Both the position numbers and the translations under genes were made by a program. A DNA stretch of 64,000 nucleotides from Thermohalobaculum sp039030715. Lineage in GTDB: Bacteria; Pseudomonadota; Alphaproteobacteria; Rhodobacterales; Rhodobacteraceae. The DNA is taken from NCBI GenBank assembly GCA_039030715.1, contig JBCCDU010000002.1, positions 43,060 through 107,059 of the forward strand, given 5' to 3'. Below the pieces are notes generated by a model. It saw only the letters and a list, made by a program, of their open reading frames with translations. It did no database searches and was not told where the DNA came from. Of the stretch, positions 1 to 8,517 are shown in pieces (position 1 is the stretch's first letter; each line of letters begins with the position of its first letter).

Positions 1-1
1 T

Positions 2-1075
2 GTGCTGGAACGTCGGAGCCAGGCCTATGTTGAGGGGCGGATCCGCGCGGGCGTGCTGGAACAGGGCACGGTCGCGCTGCTGCATCGCGCAGGTGTCGGC
101 GAACGTCTGGAGCGCGAGGGTCAGGTCCATGACGGCTTCCTGATCGCCGCCGATGGCCGCTATCACCGCATCGACCTCAGCGGGCTGACCGGCAGCCATG
201 TCACCGTCTATGGTCAGACCGAGGTGACCCGCGACCTCTACGCCGCGCGCGAGGCGGCTGGCGGGGTGGTCATCGACCAGGTCGCGGATATACGTCCCGA
301 CGCACACGGTCCTCACATCGACTTCAGCAGAGAGGGCGCGCCTGACCGGATCGAGTGCGACTTCATTATTGGCTGCGATGGCTTCCACGGCCCCAGTCGC
401 CCCAGCATCCCGATCAGCGCACGACAAGAGATCGAACGGATCTACCCCTTCGGCTGGCTGGGCGTCTTGTCCGAAACGCCCCCGGTCGAACGTGAGTTGA
501 TCTATGCTGCCAGTCCGCAGGGCTTCGCGCTCTGCTCCATGCGCTCGGATCGCCTCAGCCGGTATTATGTTCAGGTCCCAGCGGGCGAGGATCTGGCGGA
601 TTGGCCGGATGAGCGGTTTTGGGAGGAGCTGAAAGACCGCCTGCCGCGAGAACATGCCAGCCGTCTGGTCACTGGCCCCAGTATCGAGAAATCCATCGCG
701 CCGCTGCGCAGCTTTGTCTGCGGCCCGATGCGTCACGGTCGGCTGTTCCTGGCGGGGGACGCCGCCCATATCGTGCCGCCCACGGGTGCGAAGGGTTTGA
801 ACCTGGCGGCCTCCGACATCCATTATCTGTCGGAGGCGTTGATCAGCTACTACCGTCAGGGCGATCAATCCGGGCTCGACAGCTATTCCGACCGAGCGTT
901 GGCGCGGGTTTGGAAGACGGTGCGTTTCTCGTGGTGGATGACCAAGTTGCTGCATCACTTCCCGGATGCCGATGCGTTCTCGAACGCCATGCGCCGGTCG
1001 GAGTTCGATTATCTCGTTTCTTCCGAGGCCGCCCAGCGTGTGCTTGCCGAGAATTATGTTGGCCTGCCCTACTAG
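2..1075 (+). CDS. pobA: 4-hydroxybenzoate 3-monooxygenase, 5'-truncated by window edge
   Basis: FAD- and NAD(P)H-dependent hydroxylase that converts 4-hydroxybenzoate to protocatechuate, feeding the beta-ketoadipate pathway. The fragment has 357 residues and lacks about 32 N-terminal residues, including the first FAD-binding glycine motif, because the gene starts before the window. The first codon read here (GTG) is internal. Visible are the DG motif (GCDGFHG, residues 124-130 of the fragment), the second FAD motif (FLAGDAAHIVPP, 249-260) and the diagnostic C-terminal block (RFSWWMT, ENYVGLPY). The match to the Pseudomonas PobA pattern is nearly continuous. The stop codon lies in a 13-bp tandem duplication. 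A TRAP transporter starts 46 bp downstream on the same strand. Confidence 0.96.
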   Translation: MLERRSQAYVEGRIRAGVLEQGTVALLHRAGVGERLEREGQVHDGFLIAADGRYHRIDLSGLTGSHVTVYGQTEVTRDLYAAREAAGGVVIDQVADIRPDAHGPHIDFSREGAPDRIECDFIIGCDGFHGPSRPSIPISARQEIERIYPFGWLGVLSETPPVERELIYAASPQGFALCSMRSDRLSRYYVQVPAGEDLADWPDERFWEELKDRLPREHASRLVTGPSIEKSIAPLRSFVCGPMRHGRLFLAGDAAHIVPPTGAKGLNLAASDIHYLSEALISYYRQGDQSGLDSYSDRALARVWKTVRFSWWMTKLLHHFPDADAFSNAMRRSEFDYLVSSEAAQRVLAENYVGLPY

Positions 1076-1087
1076 GCTGCCCTACTA
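1064..1087 (+). repeat. 13-bp tandem duplication at the pobA stop codon
   Basis: CTGCCCTACTA occurs at 1064-1074 and again at 1077-1087, so the last codons and stop of pobA are duplicated just beyond the gene. The first copy carries the stop codon in frame and the second is untranslated. It looks like a slippage duplication that left the protein unchanged. Confidence 0.7.
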
Positions 1088-1121
1088 AGATATCTCCCCG
1101 GGATCAGATGGAGACCCCCCC

Positions 1122-2138
1122 ATGAAACGCTTTCTCCCGATTTTCGCCGCGCTTTTGATTGGCGGACAGGCCACGGCTGAAGAGGTCACGCTGACCGTTC
1201 ACACGTTCCTTGGCCCGAAATCGACGGCGGTATCCAAGTTGATCGAACCCTGGGCCGAGCGCATCGAGGCCAAGTCGGATGGCCGGATCCAGGTCGAGAT
1301 CTTCCCCTCGATGTCCATGGGCGGCAAACCGCCGGAACTTTACAAGCAGGTTCGCGACGGCGTGGCCGATGTGGTCTGGACTGTCACCGGCTATACCCCA
1401 GGTGTCTTTCCCCGGTCGGAAGTGTTCGAACTGCCGACCGTGCATCGCGGCTCGGCGCGCGCGACCACGCTGGCGATCCAGGACACGTTCCCGATGATCG
1501 AGGATGACTTCGAGGAACTGCACCCCCTGCTGATCCATGTCCATGCGGGCAACGCGATCCATCTGGCCGACAACGAAGTGGCGGGACCGAACGGGTTGAA
1601 GGGGTTGAAACTGCGTACGCCCTCGCGCACCGGTGCCTGGATGATCGAAGCCTGGGGGGCCGAGCCGGTGGGCATGCCGCTGCCCGCCCTGCCGCAGGCG
1701 CTTTCGAAGAACGGTGTCGATGGGGCGCTGGTGCCCTTCGAGATCTTCCCGCCCTTCAAATTGCAGGAACTGACCAAGTTTTCCGCCCAGGGCGCGGATG
1801 GGACGCGCTTTGGCACCCTGGTCTTCCTGTTCGCCATGAACAAGGATCGGTACGACGCCCTGCCCGACGATCTGAAAGCGGTGGTCGATGACGTCTCGAA
1901 CCGTGATTTCGCCGCTGAAATGGGCGCGATCTGGGACGTGGTCGAAGAACCTGGCATGACCATGCAAACCGGCGCCGGGAACCAGATCGCCGGATTCGAC
2001 GGCCCGACCATGGCGGCCTTTGCGGAACGCGGCGAAACAGTGGTCCAACGTTGGATCGCCGAGGCGGACTCCGCCGGTCTGGACGGTCTCGCCCTGGTCA
2101 AGACCGCCCGCGAAGCGATTGCCAAGCACAGCAACTGA
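1122..2138 (+). CDS. dctP: TRAP transporter substrate-binding protein (DctP family)
   Basis: Periplasmic solute receptor of a tripartite ATP-independent periplasmic transporter, 338 residues, normal for the family. The N-terminus is a signal peptide (MKRFLPIFAALLIGG, cleavage near ATA-EE). The core has the family pattern KGLKLRTPSRTGAWM around residues 163-177, where an arginine usually binds the substrate carboxylate, followed by GAEPVGMPLPALPQAL. The ATG at 1122 is preceded by GGAG at 1110-1113. The small and large permeases follow directly. Position just after pobA suggests, but does not prove, an aromatic or related carboxylate as substrate. The symbol is generic for the family. Confidence 0.93.
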   Translation: MKRFLPIFAALLIGGQATAEEVTLTVHTFLGPKSTAVSKLIEPWAERIEAKSDGRIQVEIFPSMSMGGKPPELYKQVRDGVADVVWTVTGYTPGVFPRSEVFELPTVHRGSARATTLAIQDTFPMIEDDFEELHPLLIHVHAGNAIHLADNEVAGPNGLKGLKLRTPSRTGAWMIEAWGAEPVGMPLPALPQALSKNGVDGALVPFEIFPPFKLQELTKFSAQGADGTRFGTLVFLFAMNKDRYDALPDDLKAVVDDVSNRDFAAEMGAIWDVVEEPGMTMQTGAGNQIAGFDGPTMAAFAERGETVVQRWIAEADSAGLDGLALVKTAREAIAKHSN

Positions 2139-2223
2139 CCCGCGCCATATCGACCTCCATTCCATCTGACGGGCGCGCGGCCTCGTGCGCCCGTTGTCTT
2201 TGAACCCGAAAGGCCAGCCCGAT

Positions 2224-2718
2224 ATGCAGAGGCGGATCTCATCGCTGGCTGAAACCTGGGCCCTGATGGCCGGGGTGATCCTGCTGGTGATTGTCGCGGT
2301 GACGACGACCAATGTGGGCGCCTTTGCCCTGGACCGGGTGGCGCGCAACTGGGGCGGTACGGTCAGCGGCTTGCCGGGTTACGAGGATTTCGTGCGGCTT
2401 GCGATCTCCTGCGCGGCGCCGATGTTCCTGCCCTATTGCCAGCTCAAGCGCGGACATATCGTGGTGGATCTGTTCGCGCGGCTGCTGGGGCCACACGCGC
2501 GGCGGGGTCTCGACCGGGCCTGGGCGATGGGGATTGCTGCAGTCGCTGCGGCACTGGCGGTCGCCATGGGCTTTGGCCTGGTGGAGGTGATGCAGGACAA
2601 CGCGCTTTCGCGCGTTCTAGGCTGGCCGGAATGGCCGTTTTACGTTCCCGGGTTGCTGTCGTTGGGCCTCTGGTCGCTGGTCGCGGGATTGCAGGCGCTG
2701 GGGCTGGCGGATGAGTGA
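2224..2718 (+). CDS. dctQ: TRAP transporter small permease (DctQ family)
   Basis: Small membrane subunit that couples the DctP receptor to the large permease. From ATG 2224 the product is 164 residues with four predicted hydrophobic segments (about residues 12-35, 55-75, 92-118 and 130-152), as usual for DctQ. A GTG at 2185 in the same frame would add 13 residues; I prefer 2224 because AAGG lies just upstream (about 2210) and the membrane segment then follows directly. The end overlaps the start of the large permease by 8 bp, implying translational coupling. Confidence 0.88.
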   Translation: MQRRISSLAETWALMAGVILLVIVAVTTTNVGAFALDRVARNWGGTVSGLPGYEDFVRLAISCAAPMFLPYCQLKRGHIVVDLFARLLGPHARRGLDRAWAMGIAAVAAALAVAMGFGLVEVMQDNALSRVLGWPEWPFYVPGLLSLGLWSLVAGLQALGLADE

Positions 2719-4096
2719 GGCGGAACTGGTCGGCCTCGGCGGGCTCGGCGCGCTGTTCGGCCTGCTGATCCTGCGGGTGCCGGTGGGGCTCGCGATGATC
2801 CTGGTCGGGATCGGCGGGACCTGGGTGTTGTCGCTGGTGCTGAGTTTCGTACGGTTCGAACCGTATCTTAAACAGTTCAAATCGCTCTTCTGGTCGAACC
2901 TCGCGAATTACGAGCTCTCCGTCGTGCCGCTCTTTATCCTGATGGGATATCTGGCATCCGAGGCCAATCTGAGCCGGGATCTGTTCCGTGGCATGAACGC
3001 GCTTGTGGGCCGGTTCCGGGGCGGGGTGGCAATGGCGGCGGTCGCGGCCTGCGCAGGCTTCGGCGCGGTTTGCGGCTCGTCCCTGGCCACCGCCTCGACC
3101 ATGGGCCGAGTTGCCCTGCCTGAATTGAAACGGCTGAACTACCATCCCCGCTTGGCGACCGGGGCCCTGGCCGCAGGCGGCACGCTGGGCATCTTGATCC
3201 CACCATCGGTCGCGCTGGTGATCTATGCGGTGATTGTCGAAGCCTCGATCATAGACATGTTCCAGGCAGCCGTGCTGCCCGGGCTGATCGCTGTAGGGAT
3301 CTTTATCGCGGTGATCGCAGTGACAACGCGCCTGAACCCGGCCCTGGCGCCCGAAGCGACACCGATGGAAGCGGCTGAACGGCGCGTGGCGCTATGGCGG
3401 TTGATCCCAGTTCTGGCAATCTTTGGGGCGATCATCCTGGGGCTGGGCTTGGGCCTCTTCACCCCGACCCCGGCCGCGGCGATCGGAGTATTCGCGATCC
3501 TGCTCTATGGCGTGGTCCTGCGGCTGATCACCGGCACCGGGTTGGGCCTCGCGGGTCTGCGCCGGGCACTGCTGGACACGGCAGTGACCGCCGGCATGAT
3601 CTATTTCATCCTGTTCGGGGCGGAGGTTCTGAAGGGCTTCTTCACCCGCTCCGGCCTGCCCTCCGCCCTGGCGGACTGGGCGGCGGCGAGCGGGATGGAA
3701 CCGATGATGGTGCTGGTGCTGATGCTGCTGGCGCTGATCGTGCTTGGCTGCTTCATGGACAGTCTGGCGATGATCCTGGTGGTGGTCCCGTTCTTCTGGC
3801 CCGCGCTGGTGGATCTGAACGGAGGTGATTATGCGACCGCATCGAGCGCGGCCTTCGGCATGGACAGCGCCGATCTGAAGATCTGGTTCGGGATCCTGGC
3901 CGTGGTCGTGGTCGAGCTTGGTCTTATCACCCCACCCGTGGGGTTGAACGTGTTCATCATCTCGAGCCTGGACAAGACAGTTCCCATGGGAGAGATCTTC
4001 CGCGGTGTCATACCGTTCTTCGGTGCGGAGCTGATCCGGGTGGCGCTGATCCTGGCAATCCCCACACTGACCCTTTGGCTGCCTGGACTTTTATGA
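2711..4096 (+). CDS. dctM: TRAP transporter large permease (DctM family)
   Basis: Channel-forming integral membrane subunit of the TRAP transporter, 461 residues, with a dozen or more hydrophobic helices spread over the whole length. It carries typical DctM features: the GSSLATASTMGRVALPEL block around residues 119-136, the GILIPPS motif near 155-165 and the ITPPVGLNVF motif near the C-terminus. ATG 2711 lies inside the last codons of dctQ. Together with the two upstream genes it makes a complete sodium- or proton-driven carboxylate importer. Confidence 0.95.
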   Translation: MSEAELVGLGGLGALFGLLILRVPVGLAMILVGIGGTWVLSLVLSFVRFEPYLKQFKSLFWSNLANYELSVVPLFILMGYLASEANLSRDLFRGMNALVGRFRGGVAMAAVAACAGFGAVCGSSLATASTMGRVALPELKRLNYHPRLATGALAAGGTLGILIPPSVALVIYAVIVEASIIDMFQAAVLPGLIAVGIFIAVIAVTTRLNPALAPEATPMEAAERRVALWRLIPVLAIFGAIILGLGLGLFTPTPAAAIGVFAILLYGVVLRLITGTGLGLAGLRRALLDTAVTAGMIYFILFGAEVLKGFFTRSGLPSALADWAAASGMEPMMVLVLMLLALIVLGCFMDSLAMILVVVPFFWPALVDLNGGDYATASSAAFGMDSADLKIWFGILAVVVVELGLITPPVGLNVFIISSLDKTVPMGEIFRGVIPFFGAELIRVALILAIPTLTLWLPGLL

Positions 4097-4147
4097 TCGA
4101 TCTCGAGCTAACCGGAGTTCGCCTGCGGCTCACACACCTGTGCCAGC

Positions 4148-4184
4148 CCCCACCCTAACCCACCCCACGAGGGGAGGGAACAGC
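4148..4184. repeat. G/C-rich intergenic palindrome between convergent dctM and tdh
   Basis: The 107-bp gap between the convergent dctM and tdh genes holds CCCC-ACGA-GGGG with flanking CCCT and AGGG. It could act as a two-way terminator, although there is no T-run. It resembles in composition the element at 32313-32336. Confidence 0.4.
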
Positions 4185-4203
4185 GTCGCGCAAAGGGGCC
4201 AGG

Positions 4204-5241
4204 TCAGTCCCAGTCGAGGATAACTTTACCGGCCTCGCCTTCGCGCATTGCCCGAAAGCCTTCCTCGAACTCGGCGATAGGCAGGCGGTGGGTGATCAGG
4301 GGCGACAGGTCAAGGCCGCCATGGACGAAGGCGATCATCTTGTACCAGGTCTCGAAGATCTCGCGGCCATAAATGCCCTTGAGCGTGAGCATCTTGAAGA
4401 TCACCTCGTTCCAGTCAATTTCGAACGCCGTGGGAGCGATGCCGAGAATAGCGATCTTGCCGCCATTGTTCATCTTGTCGATCATCTGGCGCAGAGCCTG
4501 CGGGGCACCGGACATCTCGAGCCCGATATCGAAGGCCTCGGTCATGCCAATCCGGCTCATGACGGCACCAAGGTCATCGCTGGCCGGGTTGACTGTGTGG
4601 ATCAGGCCCATGGCCCGGGCCAGCGCCAGCCGGCCCTCGTTGATATCGGTGATCACCACTTTGCGCGCGCCGGAGCGTTGCGCGACCAGCGCCGCCATGA
4701 TGCCGATGGGTCCTGCCCCGGTGACCAGCACATCCTCACCAATCATATCGAAGCTGAGGGCAGTGTGAACTGCATTGCCGAACGGGTCGAAGATGGCGGC
4801 GATCTCGTCGGGGATGTCGTCGGGGATCGGAACGATGTTCGCTTCCGGCACTGTAACGAATTGAGCGAAGCTGCCATGGCGATGGACGCCCAGACCCAGG
4901 GTGTTGCGGCAGAGATGGCCGCGCCCAGCCCTGCAGTTGCGGCAAGTCCCGCATGTGATATGGCCCTCGGCCGAGACGCGCTGGCCGACATGGTAATTCG
5001 TGACAGCGGCGCCGATCTGCGCAATCTCGCCGCAAAATTCGTGGCCGGTGGCGATTCCGACTGGGACTGTCTTGGCGGCCCAGTCATCCCAATTCCAAAT
5101 ATGCACGTCGGTTCCGCAGATCGCCGATTTGCGCACCCGGATCAGCACGTCGGTCGGCCTCGGTTCGGGGACCGGGACGTTCTGCAGCCACAGCCCCTCG
5201 CGCGGTTCGGTCTTGACGAGCGCTTGCATCATATTGGTCAT
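4204..5241 (-). CDS. tdh: L-threonine 3-dehydrogenase
   Basis: Zinc- and NAD-dependent medium-chain dehydrogenase that oxidises L-threonine to 2-amino-3-ketobutyrate. It has 345 residues against about 341 in E. coli. Catalytic zinc ligands are visible as C42 (ICGTDVH) and H67/E68 (GHE), the structural zinc site as C97, C100, C103 and C111, and the NAD-binding turn as TGAGPIGIMAA near residues 174-184. It lies 57 bp downstream of kbl on the same strand. A copy of the GTCCCGG-type palindrome sits in that gap, so the two genes probably form one operon converting threonine to glycine plus acetyl-CoA. Confidence 0.97.
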   Translation of the reverse strand: MTNMMQALVKTEPREGLWLQNVPVPEPRPTDVLIRVRKSAICGTDVHIWNWDDWAAKTVPVGIATGHEFCGEIAQIGAAVTNYHVGQRVSAEGHITCGTCRNCRAGRGHLCRNTLGLGVHRHGSFAQFVTVPEANIVPIPDDIPDEIAAIFDPFGNAVHTALSFDMIGEDVLVTGAGPIGIMAALVAQRSGARKVVITDINEGRLALARAMGLIHTVNPASDDLGAVMSRIGMTEAFDIGLEMSGAPQALRQMIDKMNNGGKIAILGIAPTAFEIDWNEVIFKMLTLKGIYGREIFETWYKMIAFVHGGLDLSPLITHRLPIAEFEEGFRAMREGEAGKVILDWD

Positions 5242-5267
5242 CGGATCGCTCCTGCGGTGAGGGAGAG

Positions 5268-5288
5268 GTCCCGGGTCGGGCCCGGGAC
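5268..5288. repeat. GTCCCGG-type palindrome, copy 1 (kbl-tdh gap)
   Basis: A hairpin with 8-bp arms GTCCCGGG and CCCGGGAC around a 5-base loop TCGGG. Against the majority form (GTCCCGGA, TCCGGGAC) both arms differ at the partner position next to the loop (A-T replaced by G-C), so pairing is kept. It lies between kbl and tdh within an operon. Confidence 0.75.
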
Positions 5289-5298
5289 AGCATGGGAC

Positions 5299-6489
5299 CT
5301 AACGGATAACTCCGAGCTCACAGCCCACATCCGCGAAGGCGGCGATGGCGCGGTCGACATCCGCGATGCTGTGCGCTGCGGACATCTGCGTGCGGATGCG
5401 CGCCGTATCCTGTGGCACGACTGGGTAGGAGAACGCGATGACATAGACGCCGCGCGCCAGCATACGTTCGGCCATCTCCCCCGCAAGTGCTGCGTCGCCC
5501 AGCATCACCGGGATGATCGGATGATCTTTTCCAGCCAGGGTGAAGCCCAGCGCCAACATCTGTTCGCGGAAGTGAGCGGCGTTGTCCGCAAGGCGCTGGC
5601 GCAGGGCCGCGCCATCCTCCACCATATCGAACACCTGCAACGAGGTGGCCGCAATCACAGGCGCCAGCGTGTTCGAGAAGAGATAGGGCCGCGACCGTTG
5701 GCGCAGCCACTCCACAACCTCGCGCTTGCCAGCGGTGTACCCGCCGGAGGCTCCGCCAAGTGCCTTGCCAAGTGTGCCGGTCAGAATGTCCACCCGGCCT
5801 TCGACGCCGCAATGTTCGGGCGTTCCGCGCCCGCCTGCGCCCAGAAACCCGGTCGCATGGCAGTCATCGACCATGACCATGGCGTCGTATTTGTCGGCCA
5901 GGTCGCAAATGCCTGCCAGATTGGCGATCACGCCGTCCATCGAGAAGACACCGTCTGTGGCGATCAGCCGGAAGCGGGCATCCTGGGCCTCGCGCAGCCG
6001 CGCTTCCAGCTCGCCCATATCGTTGTTGGCATAGCGCAGGCGGCGGGCCTTGCTCAGACGGATACCGTCGATGATGCTGGCATGATTGAGCGCGTCGGAG
6101 ATCACCGCGTCCTCCGGCCCCAGCAGCGTTTCGAAGAGGCCTCCATTCGCGTCGAAGCAACTGGGATAGAGGATCGTATCCTCCATCCCCAGGAACCCGC
6201 TGATCCGGTCCTCCAGCGCTTTGTGCTCCTCCTGCGTGCCGCAGATGAAACGGACTGAGGCCATACCATAGCCATAGCGGTCGAGGGCGGCCTTGGCGGT
6301 TTCGGCCAGATCCGGATTGTCGGCAAGACCGAGGTAGTTGTTGGCGCAGAAATTCAACACACGCGCACCTGAGGAGACAGCAATCTCGCCCGCCTGTTTC
6401 GAGGTGATCACCCGCTCGGTCTTGAAAAGCCCCTGTGCCTTCAGACTGTCGAGTTCCGAAACCAGATACGCAGTGAATGCCTGGGTCAT
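5299..6489 (-). CDS. kbl: Glycine C-acetyltransferase (2-amino-3-ketobutyrate CoA ligase)
   Basis: PLP enzyme that cleaves 2-amino-3-ketobutyrate with CoA to glycine and acetyl-CoA, the second step after threonine dehydrogenase. It has 396 residues, matching E. coli Kbl (398). The Schiff-base lysine is K242 in TGTLGKALGG, and VDDCHATGF (208-216) carries the cofactor-contacting Asp and His. The frame is open for 64 codons upstream, but ATG 6489 starts at the conserved N-terminus (MTQAF), with GAGG upstream as ribosome site. First gene of the kbl-tdh operon, divergent from the gene at 6623. Confidence 0.97.
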   Translation of the reverse strand: MTQAFTAYLVSELDSLKAQGLFKTERVITSKQAGEIAVSSGARVLNFCANNYLGLADNPDLAETAKAALDRYGYGMASVRFICGTQEEHKALEDRISGFLGMEDTILYPSCFDANGGLFETLLGPEDAVISDALNHASIIDGIRLSKARRLRYANNDMGELEARLREAQDARFRLIATDGVFSMDGVIANLAGICDLADKYDAMVMVDDCHATGFLGAGGRGTPEHCGVEGRVDILTGTLGKALGGASGGYTAGKREVVEWLRQRSRPYLFSNTLAPVIAATSLQVFDMVEDGAALRQRLADNAAHFREQMLALGFTLAGKDHPIIPVMLGDAALAGEMAERMLARGVYVIAFSYPVVPQDTARIRTQMSAAHSIADVDRAIAAFADVGCELGVIR

Positions 6490-6622
6490 GAGGTGCCTCG
6501 CAGATGTGCCGTATCGGGCGGGCGGCGTAACATAGAAATCCGGGCGTCGCCAGCGCGAGTTGAATTGGGCCGGGACCGGGCCTAGGCTTGCGCCCGGATT
6601 ACGCGGAGATGTGATTTCGAAG

Positions 6623-7748
6623 ATGCCTAAGCTCCTGATTTTAGACGAGACCCACGAAGACACCGTTATGTATCCCACCAAGTTCGACGGCGTGGAGCTG
6701 GAGCCTGAAAATCCGTTTCGGCGCTTACAGATGCGTCACAATATTCCGGTCCGGCGTGGCGAGCGGTTGGATCCCGAGCTTGTCGTGCCCTTCGTGCTGC
6801 ATCGGCGAAAGATGACCGAAGATGGCCAGCTTCAATCCCCCAAACCGTTCCGTTACGTCATGGTTGTACAGCGATACTGGGGCATCGTGGTTTCGGAGCG
6901 ATTTCGGGATCTCCTGATCCGTTTCGATCCGGACGCGGTCGAGTTTTTCGAAGTGGAATTGCGCTCGGCGAAGGACCAGATCCCGGCGCCTGGCCGCTGG
7001 TTCATCCTCAACTTCCTGAAGCTGCACGATACGATCGACGAGGCGAAGTCGAACCGCGCGTGGCTGCTCGAGGACAAGAGGGGCCTTGTGCCGCGACCGG
7101 GCCGGGCCGACCCGGTTCTGATCGCCAATCCCGATATCCCAAGCAATTTGGCATTCTGGTGTGGGGCGCCTTTGTGGTCTTCTGGGCGCCTTGGGTCCCG
7201 TAGAAAGGGCGGTGTCGTGCGCCCGGCCCCGCTGGACTGCAACAGCTCGACTGATACCTATTGCAGCGATGCCTTTTATCAGGCCGCGACAGATGCGGGC
7301 ATGGTCATCTGCGACCGGGCGCTGGAGGTGCTCGAGAGCCCCGCGGCGGCGCCGCTTCCCCCGGCCTATGCCTCGCCGGCAGACATCATGGACCGGCTCG
7401 AGGAGACTGGCAGATATGCCTGCGGCCTCAAGCTTCAGGTGACTGTTTTCGATGAAACGGAAGGAGGCGCCTGGGCCCCGATGGAAAAGCTCAAAAAAAT
7501 CAATCGGCGACCCTGCGGCTTTCGACACGTTACTGCAATCATATACGCCGCCAGAGCTGGTCTATCGCCGTGCTGGAGACAATGAGGGCCAGAAACTGCC
7601 GGAGATCATGAGAGGGGCTTTGCTACCCAACATCATCGAAATCATCGTCAGCCCGGCCATACGGAAAGCCATCGAAGCTCAAATGGACGAACCCCTGCGC
7701 ATACGGCACAAAGCGCCGGTCAAGGAATTACAGCTGCCGCTCGGCTGA
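6623..7748 (+). pseudogene. Imm11-like (DUF1629-related) protein with an apparent frameshift
   Basis: From ATG 6623 the frame reads through RYVMVVQRYWGIVVSERFRDLL and FFEVEL, a pattern recalling Imm11-type immunity proteins of polymorphic toxin systems, then CSDAFYQAATDAG. Near 7493-7499 there is a run of seven A. The original frame continues only to 7585 with an uncharacteristic tail. The +1 frame is open to 7748 and gives a natural-looking C-terminus (DPAAFDTLLQSYTPPEL). Removing one A would fuse them into one protein of about 374 residues. The stretch near 7150-7240 also looks low in conservation. No toxin gene is adjacent. The family call is tentative; the frameshift could be real or a sequence error. 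Confidence 0.5.
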
Positions 7749-8516
7749 TCAGCGAGGTGCCATCCGGATTGCACCGTCCAGGCGGATGACCTCCCCGTTC
7801 AGCATCGGGTTGCCAACGATATGGGCGACAAGCGAGGCGAACTCCTCCGGATCGCCCAGCCGAGAAGGGAATGGAACCTGGGCACCCAGGCTTTCCTGCA
7901 CGTCTTCCGGCAGGCCGCGCAGCATCGGGGTCGCGAACAGCCCAGGCGCAATGGCCATCACACGAACACCATCGCGGGCCAGATCGCGGGCCATCGGCAA
8001 GGTCAAGCTCGCCACCCCGCCCTTGGAGGCCGCATAGGCCACCTGGCCCACCTGCCCGTCGAACGCCGCGACCGAGGCTGTATTTACGATCACCCCACGT
8101 TCGCCATCCAGACCGATCGGATCGGCCCCGACCATTCCCGCCGCCGACTGCGAGGCGACGTTGAACGAGCCGATCAGGTTCACCCCGATCACCCTGGCGA
8201 AGGTGGACGGGTCATGCACGCCGTCGCGCCCCACGGTCTTGGCCGCGGGGGCGACGCCCGCACAGTTCACGCAGATCCGCTCCTGTCCATGGGCGGCGCG
8301 GGCGGCTGCCAGACCTGCCGCAACGCTTGCGGGGTCCGAGACATCGACCTTGTGGAACGCTCCATGAGCTTCGTCCGCCACGGCCTGGCCATGGGCCTCG
8401 TCCATATCGAAGATGGTGACCTTCACACCCGCCAGCGCCAGGCGCATGGTCACAGCCTCACCCAGGCCCGAGGCGCCACCAGTCACCACCGCAGAAACGT
8501 CATGCGAGAGTTTCAT
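7749..8516 (-). CDS. Short-chain dehydrogenase, 3-hydroxyacyl-CoA dehydrogenase type-2-like
   Basis: NAD-dependent SDR of 255 residues. The cofactor motif TGGASGLG is at 12-19, NCAG at 84-87 and the catalytic S148-Y161-K165 set is intact (NTAS, YAASK). Sequence style and partner resemble the HSD17B10-like 3-hydroxyacyl-CoA dehydrogenases that act on short or methyl-branched acyl-CoAs. ATG 8516 is chosen because it begins the Rossmann fold and sits one base after the thiolase stop. The pair would carry out consecutive beta-oxidation steps (3-hydroxyacyl-CoA oxidation, then thiolysis). The exact acyl chain cannot be told from sequence. Confidence 0.9.
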   Translation of the reverse strand: MKLSHDVSAVVTGGASGLGEAVTMRLALAGVKVTIFDMDEAHGQAVADEAHGAFHKVDVSDPASVAAGLAAARAAHGQERICVNCAGVAPAAKTVGRDGVHDPSTFARVIGVNLIGSFNVASQSAAGMVGADPIGLDGERGVIVNTASVAAFDGQVGQVAYAASKGGVASLTLPMARDLARDGVRVMAIAPGLFATPMLRGLPEDVQESLGAQVPFPSRLGDPEEFASLVAHIVGNPMLNGEVIRLDGAIRMAPR

Positions 8517-8517
8517 A

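Noticed and set aside
4288..6258. 656-codon plus-strand open frame across tdh and kbl
   Set aside because: It lies antisense to two well-supported enzymes, has no family-like sequence, and is a by-product of G/C-rich codon use.
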